DNA of 64,000 nucleotides from Verrucomicrobiota bacterium (GTDB lineage Bacteria > Verrucomicrobiota > Verrucomicrobiia > CAIQCK01), in NCBI GenBank assembly GCA_016235595.1, contig JACRJX010000043.1, positions 186,001 to 250,000 of the forward strand. Reading direction: 5' to 3'. Below, in pieces: positions 32,356 to 41,095 of this stretch. The position numbers and the translations under genes are program-made. The notes below the pieces were generated by a model. It searched no databases, was not told the origin of the DNA, and was given only the letters and a program-made list of their open reading frames with translations. Position 1 is the stretch's first letter. Each line of letters starts with the position of its first letter.

Positions 32356-34820
32356 GGTGCCTCATTGAGCGTAAAATAGAAAGTGGCGCCTTGATTGACC
32401 CGCGCCTCGGCCCATATCCGGCCGCCGTGGCGCTGAATGATGCGCTGCACGGTGGCCAGCCCGATGCCTGTGCCGGGAAACTCTGAAGCTTTGTGCATGC
32501 GTTGAAACGCGCCGAATAATTTCTTCGCGAAAGCCATATCAAAACCCGCGCCGTTGTCACGCACGAAATAAGCCGGGCGGTCCTTCACATGCGTCATACC
32601 GAACTCGATCTGTGCCGTGGGCTGTTTGCTGGTAAACTTGACGGCGTTGCCCAGCAGATTGGTCAGCGCGATCCTCATCAACCGCTCGTCGCCCTCATTG
32701 GTCAGCCCTGGCTGAATGGTGAACTCCAGCTTCCGCTGCGGAGAGTCTTCCTGCAGCCGGTGGGCGATGTTTTCCGCAAGACCGGTCAGGTCCATTGGGT
32801 TCGGCCGCATCTCGGCGCGGGTCACGCGTGAGAGTTTCAACAGGTCGTCAATCAACTGGCCCATGCGCTGCGTTTCAGTGCGGATGCGGCTCAGGTGCTG
32901 CCGCGCCCGCTCGTCCAGTTTGTCGTGGTAGTCCTCCAACAACGCCAGGCTCCAGCCGTCAATGCCGCGCAGCGGCGCCGTCAGGTCGTGCGACACCGAG
33001 TAGGCAAAACTCTCCAGTTCCCGGTTGGCGGCGGCGAGCTGGATGGTGCGGTCGGTCACGCGTTGCTCCAGGTTGGCGTTGAGCTTGCGGATTTCCTCTT
33101 CCGCCAGTTTACGCGCCGTGATGTCGAAGTTCACGCCCACGATGTTGGTGACCTGCCCCTTCTCGTCAGCGATCACGCTCGCGGCGGCTTGGATGTGGCG
33201 GACGACGCCGTCACTGGTCCGAATGATGCGGAAATTGAAGTATCCCGCTTTCCGTTCCGTGACGGCGCGGCGCAACTGGCGCTCGAACAGGATTACGTCC
33301 TCCGCGTGGATCATCTCTGCCCATCGCTGGTAGGTCATGGGTTCTGCCGCGACGAGGCCATACATCTCAAACATCCGGTCGTCCCATGTGACGGCGTTGG
33401 TGACGACATCCCATTCCCACACGCCCATCACCGCGGCCTCGGTGGCCAGCGCCAGTCGATGGCTGTAGGCCCGCAACTCCTGCTCCGCTTGCTTGCGCTC
33501 GGTGATGTCCACAAAAATGGAAGCGATGATGCCGGCGCCCGTCCGGAACACGCGCATGTCGTAGAATCCGAAAACGCGATCATCCTTGTAGGGCATCTCG
33601 AAGGTCTGGGGACCGAGTTCTCCACGAGCCACCTTGCGATGGATTTCAAGAACCTCCGTGTCCCGGAGGTTGGGGAACACCTCCTCGATCGTTTTCCCGA
33701 TCAGACCCCGGTGTTCGCAGTCCATGATGCGTTCAGCCGCCGGATTCGTTCCGGTGAGCACCAAGCGCCCGTCGGATTCAAGGCGGTAGAAGTGCATCGC
33801 CGCGGGTGAAGACTCGACAATGCTCCGGAACTTTTCTTCCGACTGCCGCAACGCTTCCTCAGCCCGCTGGCGTTCCGTGATTTCCTGCTTCAACCCCACG
33901 TTGACCTGCGCCAAATCGGTGGTGCGTTCCTTGACGCGCTGTTCGAGCGAGGCGTGCAATACCCGCAACTGTTCAAACAGCTTGTCGAAGGCGACGCCCA
34001 GCACGTCAATCTCATCATGCTCTTGCGCTTCCAATGGCGATATGCGCGTGATCTCAGATTTCGAGGCAATCTCCCGGATGTGCAGCGCCATGGCCTGCAG
34101 ACGCCGCGATACCACCAGATGGAATACTATGATGATCAACCCAAACAAAAAGGTCAGCCACATGGCCATGACGATCTGTTTCCAGCCCATCTCAGAAGCC
34201 ATCGCCATCGCCACCGTTTCAACGGGTATCGCGACCGTGTCCAGTCCTGCCACGTCTCCGACCCCGCGACAAAAGCCCGCCGTCGTGCCGTATCGCTTCA
34301 CCAACGCGGCCGGCGCATCCTTCGGGTCGCCGTGGCAACGCAGACATTCCGTCTTCACCCGCCGGACCTTGAACTGCGCAACATAGCGCTGGCCGTTGAT
34401 CTGAGTCTGTTCGGTCTTTTGGCTGACTTGCGGGTTTCGGCGGAAGAAATCAATAACCCGCAGTTCTTGCGGGCTGGCCTGATTGGCCGGATTACGCGGC
34501 TTGTCGGAGATGAAACGGACGATGTAGCCCGGGAATCGCTTTTGGACTTTTTCGAAGACGCTTTGTGAAACGAACATGGGCGACATCATCTCGGGGATGT
34601 ATTCCTCCTTGCCCACGATCTTCCGGATGACCGGATGCATCGTTTCAGACACATACTCTCGAACGGCCAGGTTGAACTCCATGGCCATGGCTGCCTGCTG
34701 GCCCACCAGATCATTCGCGTGGTGCTGGCTCGTCACGTAGATCTCGCGGAAGATGAAGATCGAGAACACGATGGCGACGATGCCAAAAGGCAGGAAAAAC
34801 CGCGTGGCGATGCTTTTCAT
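32352..34820 (-). CDS. Membrane sensor kinase with c-type heme DUF3365 domain
   Basis: 822 residues. A transmembrane helix (ATRFFLPFGIVAIVFSIFIF) and a periplasmic DUF3365 domain containing a covalent heme motif, CLRCHG (CxxCH), near residue 155. A second helix (WKQIVMAMWLTFLFGLIIIVF), HAMP, coiled coil, two PAS domains (~345-460 and ~470-590), then a phytochrome-type HisKA (SVSHDLTAPLRGIDGWS) and HATPase (NLLGNAVKFTSKQ, DNGAGFDM, GTGIGLATVQRI). DUF3365 proteins are thought to sense gases or redox state through the heme. Start at 34820, where MKSIATRFF opens the first helix with a GCAGGAC ribosome binding site; an upstream in-frame start would add 24 unlikely residues. It passes phosphate probably to the adjoining receiver. 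Confidence 0.9.
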   Translation of the reverse strand: MKSIATRFFLPFGIVAIVFSIFIFREIYVTSQHHANDLVGQQAAMAMEFNLAVREYVSETMHPVIRKIVGKEEYIPEMMSPMFVSQSVFEKVQKRFPGYIVRFISDKPRNPANQASPQELRVIDFFRRNPQVSQKTEQTQINGQRYVAQFKVRRVKTECLRCHGDPKDAPAALVKRYGTTAGFCRGVGDVAGLDTVAIPVETVAMAMASEMGWKQIVMAMWLTFLFGLIIIVFHLVVSRRLQAMALHIREIASKSEITRISPLEAQEHDEIDVLGVAFDKLFEQLRVLHASLEQRVKERTTDLAQVNVGLKQEITERQRAEEALRQSEEKFRSIVESSPAAMHFYRLESDGRLVLTGTNPAAERIMDCEHRGLIGKTIEEVFPNLRDTEVLEIHRKVARGELGPQTFEMPYKDDRVFGFYDMRVFRTGAGIIASIFVDITERKQAEQELRAYSHRLALATEAAVMGVWEWDVVTNAVTWDDRMFEMYGLVAAEPMTYQRWAEMIHAEDVILFERQLRRAVTERKAGYFNFRIIRTSDGVVRHIQAAASVIADEKGQVTNIVGVNFDITARKLAEEEIRKLNANLEQRVTDRTIQLAAANRELESFAYSVSHDLTAPLRGIDGWSLALLEDYHDKLDERARQHLSRIRTETQRMGQLIDDLLKLSRVTRAEMRPNPMDLTGLAENIAHRLQEDSPQRKLEFTIQPGLTNEGDERLMRIALTNLLGNAVKFTSKQPTAQIEFGMTHVKDRPAYFVRDNGAGFDMAFAKKLFGAFQRMHKASEFPGTGIGLATVQRIIQRHGGRIWAEARVNQGATFYFTLNEAP

Positions 34821-34919
34821 AGTCCTGCTTCTTCGGTATTCACAACCGTCCGGCGATCTTTCCGTTTTCGTTGTCACAAGAAACGTATCCATGGTTTGTT
34901 TTGCGCTGCCGGGACGCTA

Positions 34920-35366
34920 TTATTTTTGTTTCGGCAACGGCAGCTCGTTCAGCAACAGCCAGTAAGAACCCATTTGCTGAATGGCGTCCGTGAACTCGGT
35001 AAAATCCACTGGTTTGCGCACGTAACTGTTCGTGCCCAGATTGTAGCTTTGAATCAGGTCCTGTTCCTCTTGCGACGAGGAGAATATGACGACGGGCAGC
35101 CGTTGCGTCCGCGCGTCGGCGCGGATGCGGCGGAGCACCTCCAGCCCCGATACTTTCGGCATTTTCAGATCCAGAAACACGACCGCAGGCATCTGGCTCG
35201 TATCGCGTTGGGCGTAGACGCCCGTGCCGAAAAGGTAATCCAGCGCTTCGGCTCCGTCCCTCACCACAGAAAGGTTATAGACGAGGTTGCTCTTGGTGAG
35301 CACGCGTTTGACCAGATGCTCGTCATCGGCGGTGTCCTCAACCAGAAGGATCGTTGTGCTCTTCAT
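34920..35366 (-). CDS. Single-domain response regulator, Rcp1-like
   Basis: 148 residues, receiver only: TTILLVEDTADDEHLVKRVL, acceptor D66 in VVFLDLKMPK, and NSYVRKPVDFTEF with the usual Lys-Pro. Same subgroup as 31900-32355, about 60% similar by eye. It follows the receiver-kinase gene at 35389 by 22 bases, so each Rcp1-like receiver lies beside one phytochrome-type kinase. A gap of 99 bases separates it from the heme-sensor kinase, the largest break in this run. Confidence 0.92.
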   Translation of the reverse strand: MKSTTILLVEDTADDEHLVKRVLTKSNLVYNLSVVRDGAEALDYLFGTGVYAQRDTSQMPAVVFLDLKMPKVSGLEVLRRIRADARTQRLPVVIFSSSQEEQDLIQSYNLGTNSYVRKPVDFTEFTDAIQQMGSYWLLLNELPLPKQK

Positions 35367-35388
35367 GCCGTTTGCTTCTTCTTATTCA

Positions 35389-36519
35389 TCACGCTGGCGG
35401 AGGCAATGTGAAGAAAAACGTCGCGCCTTTCCCCACAGCGCTCTCGGCCCGCACCTTGCCGTCGTGCCGGTGAATGATGCGCTGCACTGTAGCCAGCCCG
35501 ATGCCGGAGCCTGGAAATTCGCTGTTGGTGTGCAATCGCTGAAATGCGCCGAATAATCTGTCCGCATACGCCATCTCGAAACCTACGCCGTTGTCCCGGA
35601 CAAAGTACTCGGCTGGCCCTGACGGCGGCCGCCAGACGCCAAACTCTATGCAGGCGTCCGTTTGCTTGCTCGTGAACTTCCACGCATTGTTCAGCAGGTT
35701 TTCCAGCGCCACGCGCAACAGGCGTTCGTCCCCGGTGACTTCAAGCCCTGTTTGACAGCGGAACTCCACCAAGCGATTGGGGTCGCGCTCGCGGAGTTCC
35801 CCCACAATCGTCTGCGCCATCGCGCTCAAGTTGACGGTTTCCCGGCGCATTTCCTGGCGCGAGGTGCGGGAGAGCGCCAGCAAGCCGTCTATGAGCTGGC
35901 CCATCCGCTGGGCGGCTGCCCGAATGCGTTGAAGGTAATCCCTGGCCTCTTCATCGAACTTGTCGCCCCAGTCTTCCAGCAGGGCCTTGCTGAAACCATC
36001 CAACGCCCGCAACGGCGCCCGCAAATCGTGTGACACCGAATAGGAGAAGGATTCAATTTCCTTGACCGCGTTTTGAAGCTCCGAGGTGCGTTCGAGGACG
36101 CGTTGCTCGAGCGTTTCATTCAACCGGCGGATTTCCTCCTCCGCGCGGTGCTTGTAGAGCGCCATCTCGATGGACGTCTTCAATTCCCGGTCTTTGAATG
36201 GTTTGAGGATATAACCGAACGGCTCCGTCACCTTCGCCCGCTTCAACGTCGTGTCATCCGCGTAGGCCGTTAGATACACCACGGCCAGATGCCATCGTTG
36301 CCGCATTTGCTGCGCGGCCTCAATGCCATCCATCGCTCCCTCCAACCGTATGTCCATTAACACCAGATCGGGCGCCAGTTGCTCCGCCAACGCCAGCGCT
36401 TTTTCGCCGCTGGACGCCGTGCCAACCACCTTGCAGTTCATCATTTCCAGACGAACCTTCAGGTCGGCCGCCACGATCGGCTCATCTTCAACCACCAAAA
36501 TTCGTGGATGCTCGTTCAT
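35389..36519 (-). CDS. Receiver-histidine kinase (REC-HisKA-HATPase)
   Basis: 376 residues, soluble. Receiver 5-122 (ILVVEDEPIVAADL, D56 in LVLMDIRLEG), a coiled coil, then phytochrome-type HisKA (SVSHDLRAPLRALDGFS) and HATPase (NLLNNAWKFTSKQ, DNGVGFEM, GSGIGLATVQRI). The receiver is nearly the same as that of the gene at 27588, whereas the kinase half resembles that of the gene at 32352, so the protein looks like a fusion made from two neighbours. Start at the ATG 36519 because the receiver begins there as in its paralogue. It is the first intact gene of the long minus-strand run. Confidence 0.9.
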   Translation of the reverse strand: MNEHPRILVVEDEPIVAADLKVRLEMMNCKVVGTASSGEKALALAEQLAPDLVLMDIRLEGAMDGIEAAQQMRQRWHLAVVYLTAYADDTTLKRAKVTEPFGYILKPFKDRELKTSIEMALYKHRAEEEIRRLNETLEQRVLERTSELQNAVKEIESFSYSVSHDLRAPLRALDGFSKALLEDWGDKFDEEARDYLQRIRAAAQRMGQLIDGLLALSRTSRQEMRRETVNLSAMAQTIVGELRERDPNRLVEFRCQTGLEVTGDERLLRVALENLLNNAWKFTSKQTDACIEFGVWRPPSGPAEYFVRDNGVGFEMAYADRLFGAFQRLHTNSEFPGSGIGLATVQRIIHRHDGKVRAESAVGKGATFFFTLPPPA

Positions 36520-36537
36520 ATGCCATACGCTCTTCTT

Positions 36538-36656
36538 CGCATTTTGCCTGAAACACGATGCGAAAGACAGTCCCATGATCTTGCATCACATCCACGGCGC
36601 TGCGCAACTTTTCCATCCACATGAACACCCCTGGATGTTCCCAAGGTCTCCCTCCC
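36538..36656 (-). pseudogene. Decayed C-terminal end of a HisKA_2 kinase
   Basis: Read on the minus strand the bases give FMWMEKLRSAVDVM...HGTVFRIVFQAK, matching the end of the six-PAS kinase at 28568 (FMLVEKLRGAVEIS...HGVAFHITFQAK). The nucleotide match runs over about 115 bases. Just as the intact kinase is followed by the receiver-PAS gene, this remnant is followed by the duplicated receiver at 36519, so it marks the edge of a segmental duplication. No upstream kinase sequence remains. Confidence 0.75.
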
Positions 36657-36857
36657 AGGCTTGACGGCTGATCGGCCCGATTGAGACGAACGGCTTTCTC
36701 GCGGGTCGTTCCTATCCGTCCTGGTTGAGTTATTCATTTGGTCCCGGCAGGTTATCGGACGCCAGCCTTGACGAAAATGGAAAAACGGCAAGCTTAATCC
36801 TCTCCTCGATCATTCCCACCTGCTTGCGCTGGCATGCTCGCCTCGTCTTCCGTCGGA

Positions 36858-36893
36858 TTGACTTGGCGCTGGCGGGCGGGTATTCGATGAGGC
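36858..36893 (+). promoter_or_regulatory. Promoter placed for a leaderless mRNA (GH78-like gene)
   Basis: TTGACT (36858-36863), 17-nt spacer, TATTCG (36881-36886); the ATG starts at 36894, seven bases after the -10 box. GAGG directly abuts the ATG and is too close to serve as a normal ribosome binding site. Confidence 0.45.
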
Positions 36894-39323
36894 ATGAAGC
36901 TCGCATTCCTTCGACATTTTGCAATTCTTGGGTGTCTAGCCGCGTCTTCCGCTGTGGCTGGCGATATGACCGCACCGTCGTTTGCCGCCGCCAAACCGAT
37001 CTGGCCGAAGGGGCGCGAGACAGAGAAAAACCTTTTCGTTGGATTTCGCGCAAGCTTCCAAGCGCCAGCCAAGGGGCGCGTGTGGTTGCGCGCGACGGGG
37101 TCGGCATTGTACCGGGTGTGGCTGAATGGCGAGTTCCTCGCGCACGGACCGGCCCGCGCGGCACACGATTTCTTCCGCGTGGACGAACTCGACATCACCG
37201 GCCGCCTCAAGCCTGGCGCGAATCTTGTTGCGTTCGAGGTCGCGGGCTACAACGTCAACAGCTTCTACCTGCTCGACCAGCCGTCGTTCCTGCAGGCGGA
37301 AGTGGTTGCGGAGGGACGCGTGCTGGCGAGCACTGGCGGCGTGGGTCGCGCGTTTGAGGGGACGGTGCTGCGCGAGCGCGTGCAGAAGGTGCAACGCTAC
37401 AGTTTCCAGCGGCCGTTCACGGAGGTGTATCGCCTCACGCCGGACAGCGGCATCTGGAGGCGAGACGCGGCTGCGCGTGTGGAAACGGTGAAGTGCGCGG
37501 TGCAGCCGGTGAAAGCGCTGTTGCCGCGGCGGATTGCGCAGCCGGATTACGCGTTGCGCCAGCCGTCGTGGCGCGTGTCGGGAGGCGAACTGCGGACGGG
37601 TGTGGCAGTCGCGAAGCCGTGGAAGGACCGTTCGCTGACCGGCATTGGGCCGAAGCTCGGTGGTTATCTCGAAAAGGAACTGGAGACGATCCCGTCGCTG
37701 GAATTGCAGACTGTCGCAAACGCCCGCATGACGCCGATTGACCAGCCTTACACGCCCGGCCAGTTGCTCGCGTTGCGCCCGGGCGGTTATGAGATTGCGG
37801 ACTTCGGCTGCAACCTGACCGGTTTCATCGGCGCGCGCGTCGTCTGCCGGAGCAAGACACGGTTGGTTCTCGCTTTCGACGAGATTCTTTCCAACGGCGA
37901 CGTGGACTCCAAACGGCTGGGTTGCGTGAACGCAGTCGTCTGGGAACTGGAGCCGGGCAGCTACGAACTGGAGTCGTTCGAGCCTTACACGCTGCGTTAC
38001 CTGAAGCTCATGTCGCTGGGCGGCGACTGCGGTGTGGAGCGGCTCTGGCTGCGCGAATTCGTCTCTGCTGGCGTCGGCCAGGCGCAGTTCGCGGCGAGCG
38101 ACGAGCGGTTCAACCGCCTCTTCGCGGCCGGTCGCGAGACGTTCCGGCAGAACTCGCTCGACATCTTCATGGATTGTCCGTCGCGCGAGCGCGCAGGCTG
38201 GCTTTGCGACAGCTTCTTCACGTCGCGCGTGGCGTTCGATCTTTGCGGTGATACCCGGATCGAGCGCTGCTTCCTGGAGAACTTCCAGTTGCCGCCGAAG
38301 TTCAAGCATCTACCGGACGGCATGTTGCCGATGTGCTACCCGGCCGACCACTACAACGGCCAGTTCATCCCGAACTGGGCGCTCTGGTTCGTGGTGGAAC
38401 TGGACGAATACCTCGCCCGCAGCGGCGATCGCGCGCTGGTGGACGCGCTGCGCGGGCGCGTGCTGCATCTGTTCGAGTTCTTCAAACAGTTCCGCAACGA
38501 GGACGGCCTGTTGGAGAAGCTGCCGAGCTGGGTCTTCGTCGAGTGGTCCAAAGCCAATAGCTTTGTGCAGGACGTAAACTATCCGTCGAACATGCTCTAC
38601 GCCGCCGCGATGGCCGCCGCCGCGCGGATGTACGGCGTCGAGGAAATGACGCGCGAGGCGGAACGCATTCGTGAAACAGTCCGCAAGCAGTCATTCGACG
38701 GCGAGTTCTTCGTGGATAACGCGGTGCGCAAGGACGGCAAGCTGGTCGTCACGCGCAATCGCACGGAGGTCTGCCAGTATTTCGCCTTCTTCTTCGACGT
38801 CGCCTCGCCGCGGTCGCACGCGAAGCTCTGGCAGACACTCGTGGCCGACTTCGGTCCGCAGCGCAAGCAGACCCAGGCGCACGCCGATGTGCATCCGGCG
38901 AACGCGTTCATTGGCAACGTGCTGCGGCTGGAGCTGCTCTCGCGCAACGGCCTTTGCCAGCAATTGCTCGACGAGTCGCTCGCCTACCATCTCTATATGG
39001 CCGATCGCACCGGCACACTTTGGGAACACGATGGCACACAAGCGAGCTGCAACCACGGTTTCGCGTCACACTGCGGCATCCATGTGCTCTACCGCGATGT
39101 GCTTGGGCTGCGTGACGTGGACACTGTCAGGAAAACTGTCGCGCTGCGGTTCAGCGACCTGAAACTCGACTGGTGCGAAGGCATTCGCCCAACGCCGGAC
39201 GGTTTGGTGACGCTGCGCTGGCGCAAGGAGGGTGGCAAGCTCCTTTACCATGTGGTTGCTCCCGCCGGCTACGCCATCACCGTGGAAAACCGCGGCAGCC
39301 TCGAACTGATCCGGCAACCATAG
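36894..39323 (+). CDS. GH78-like alpha-L-rhamnosidase, secreted
   Basis: 809 residues with a signal peptide (MKLAFLRHFAILGCLAASSAVAG). N-terminal carbohydrate-binding-like beta domain with LYRVWLNGEFLAHGPARAAHD (the rhamnosidase N domain), a second beta domain (~270-390), then an (alpha/alpha)6 catalytic domain from ~410 containing DCPSRERAGWLCDSFF, the position of the DCPxRxERxGW signature of GH78. A distal conserved Glu is plausible at GTLWEHDGTQASCNHG. The C-terminal beta sandwich starts near 770. It removes terminal L-rhamnose or related sugars. The signature is shortened relative to classical GH78, so it may belong to a divergent subgroup. It stands alone between two blocks of kinase genes, perhaps as a relocated member of the glycan cluster. 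Confidence 0.82.
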   Translation: MKLAFLRHFAILGCLAASSAVAGDMTAPSFAAAKPIWPKGRETEKNLFVGFRASFQAPAKGRVWLRATGSALYRVWLNGEFLAHGPARAAHDFFRVDELDITGRLKPGANLVAFEVAGYNVNSFYLLDQPSFLQAEVVAEGRVLASTGGVGRAFEGTVLRERVQKVQRYSFQRPFTEVYRLTPDSGIWRRDAAARVETVKCAVQPVKALLPRRIAQPDYALRQPSWRVSGGELRTGVAVAKPWKDRSLTGIGPKLGGYLEKELETIPSLELQTVANARMTPIDQPYTPGQLLALRPGGYEIADFGCNLTGFIGARVVCRSKTRLVLAFDEILSNGDVDSKRLGCVNAVVWELEPGSYELESFEPYTLRYLKLMSLGGDCGVERLWLREFVSAGVGQAQFAASDERFNRLFAAGRETFRQNSLDIFMDCPSRERAGWLCDSFFTSRVAFDLCGDTRIERCFLENFQLPPKFKHLPDGMLPMCYPADHYNGQFIPNWALWFVVELDEYLARSGDRALVDALRGRVLHLFEFFKQFRNEDGLLEKLPSWVFVEWSKANSFVQDVNYPSNMLYAAAMAAAARMYGVEEMTREAERIRETVRKQSFDGEFFVDNAVRKDGKLVVTRNRTEVCQYFAFFFDVASPRSHAKLWQTLVADFGPQRKQTQAHADVHPANAFIGNVLRLELLSRNGLCQQLLDESLAYHLYMADRTGTLWEHDGTQASCNHGFASHCGIHVLYRDVLGLRDVDTVRKTVALRFSDLKLDWCEGIRPTPDGLVTLRWRKEGGKLLYHVVAPAGYAITVENRGSLELIRQP

Positions 39324-39418
39324 CCAAGAGCAGCCTCGGCCTTCCTTCATGCTGCTCGCAATGACGCAAGCGCTGGGTTTTCCTGCGAGCCCGAAGATTG
39401 AGCCCTGCCGGCTGTCGC

Positions 39419-40114
39419 TCAACCCTTGTGTTCCGCGCGATAGGATTCCGAAATCCAGCGCGGCGCGGTCTGGAACAATTCGGTCACGCTGTGAAGCTGC
39501 AGTTTGACCCTCACATTTTCCTGAAGCGCGCTGAGGTCCCTGAGCCGTAATTGGAGCAACTCTGCGATGCGAGAAGGCGAATAACCATGGGCGATCAGTC
39601 TCAGCACGTTCGTCTCAGCCTCCGTCAGGGTTTTCAGCAGCGCAGTTTTCCTGGCTGTCCACTCGTTGGTGTCCATTGTTGAGACTGCCGGCCCCGTCTT
39701 TTCGACCCCCAACGTTTGACCTGCGGCCAGCCGGCGGACCGCCTCGATGAGCTTCTCGGTGGCTTCGTGTTTCATCACATAACCGCGCGCCCCCGCGTGG
39801 ATGGCCTGCTCCGCGTAATACTGTTTTTCATGAACGGAGAGCACCAGCACAGGCATTTGCGGGTATTGTCGGCTCAGCGTCGTGATCAAGGACGAGGCAT
39901 CCTTGTCTCTGAGCGACCAGTCCACCACGGCGACATCGGGATGGAGTTCTTTGACGGCGGCGAGCGCGCGGCCCTCGTCCTCGGCTTCGCCGCAAACGAC
40001 CAGGTCGGGTTCTTCGTTGATCAGCCGCGTCAGTCCCATGCGGACGACGGCGTGGTCATCCACCAGGAGCACGCGTTTCTTTGGCGCATTGGCGCAAGTT
40101 TCCTGTGAATCCAT
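39419..40114 (-). CDS. NarL-type response regulator with a degenerate LuxR DNA-binding domain
   Basis: 231 residues. Receiver 14-130 (RVLLVDDHAVVRMGL, acceptor D65 in VAVVDWSLRD, GYVMKHEA). The C-terminal region LTEAETNVLRLIAHGYSPSRIAELLQLRLRDLSALQENVRVKL aligns with LuxR/GerE helix-turn-helix domains, but the usual recognition helix pattern 'S.kTV..h...i..KL' is replaced by LRDLSALQENVRVKL, so DNA binding may be altered or lost. Start at 40114 rather than an upstream GTG, to begin just before the receiver. It is 300 bases downstream of a normal NarL paralogue on the same strand. Confidence 0.85.
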   Translation of the reverse strand: MDSQETCANAPKKRVLLVDDHAVVRMGLTRLINEEPDLVVCGEAEDEGRALAAVKELHPDVAVVDWSLRDKDASSLITTLSRQYPQMPVLVLSVHEKQYYAEQAIHAGARGYVMKHEATEKLIEAVRRLAAGQTLGVEKTGPAVSTMDTNEWTARKTALLKTLTEAETNVLRLIAHGYSPSRIAELLQLRLRDLSALQENVRVKLQLHSVTELFQTAPRWISESYRAEHKG

Positions 40115-40417
40115 ATAGACTCGTTCCAAACCTGCAGATATTACAGGCGGCAACCTTTCAGGCACAATGAGGGTGCGCCCGTTTCGCTTCCAAGGGTTTC
40201 TCCATGACCCGGCCTAGGGGAAAATCCCTACGACCGTTTCGTGTGAGGCTTCGGCTTCTTGGCGCGGGCACGTGTCGGGGCCGGGAACCTGGCTGCAGGC
40301 AACAACGTCTGCATCATCGCATCGCGTTCATCAGACCGGGCTGCCGGCGGTTGGAAAACCACGGGCCCGAATCATGACTTCGCCGTGTAATCGCAGGCTT
40401 GCCGAGAAGTGTGGCGC

Positions 40418-41095
40418 TCAGATTTCGCCCATGTGCTGCGCCCATCCAATGGCGCATTGGAGCAACTCGCCGCTGGAGGAGAGATTCAGCTTGAGCTTGA
40501 TGTTGGCGCGGTGTGCTTCGACCGTCTTGACGCTGATGGCCAGTTGTTTGGCGACTTGAGTTGAACCGTAGCCCTTGCCGATCCACATCAGCACTTCCAT
40601 TTCCCGGTCGCTCAGAACATCCAACGCCGAGCGCGTCGCCCCTGCGGCGTAGCCGGTCACCTTGTCCAGAATGCCCGCCGCAATCCGGCTGCTGATATAG
40701 ACCTTGCCATCCAGCACACTGCGGATGGCTTCCAATACTTTTCCCGAGGCTTCCCGTTTCATGACGTAGCCGCGGGCGCCGGCACGCAGGGCGCGCTCGG
40801 CGTAGACGGACTCATCATGCACGGAGAGCGCCAGGATCAGCAAATGCGGGAAGCGCACCTTGAAATCCTTGATCAATTCCAGTCCGCTCTGGTCCTTGAG
40901 CGAAATGTCCACCACCGCCAGGTCGGGTTTCCCAGTGTCTGCGGCCGCCAAAGCGGCCGGCCGGTCTTCCGCTTCGCCGCAGACCATGAGGTCGGGCTGA
41001 TCATTGATGAGCCGGGCGATGCCCTCGCGCAACAGCGGGTGGTCGTCCACAATCAAGACCCGCTTCTTCGTGCTGGTTTGCTTCTTGTGGCTCAT
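40418..41095 (-). CDS. NarL/FixJ-family response regulator
   Basis: 225 residues: receiver (RVLIVDDHPLLREGI, acceptor D63 in LAVVDISLKD, GYVMKREASGK) and a canonical LuxR-type HTH (LSDREMEVLMWIGKGYGST... ISVKTVEAHRANIKLKL). It is one of only two proteins in the window's two-component blocks with a DNA-binding output domain, so it is the likely transcriptional output of the adjoining kinase. The ATG overlaps the stop of the kinase gene (ATGA, 41092-41095). Confidence 0.93.
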   Translation of the reverse strand: MSHKKQTSTKKRVLIVDDHPLLREGIARLINDQPDLMVCGEAEDRPAALAAADTGKPDLAVVDISLKDQSGLELIKDFKVRFPHLLILALSVHDESVYAERALRAGARGYVMKREASGKVLEAIRSVLDGKVYISSRIAAGILDKVTGYAAGATRSALDVLSDREMEVLMWIGKGYGSTQVAKQLAISVKTVEAHRANIKLKLNLSSSGELLQCAIGWAQHMGEI

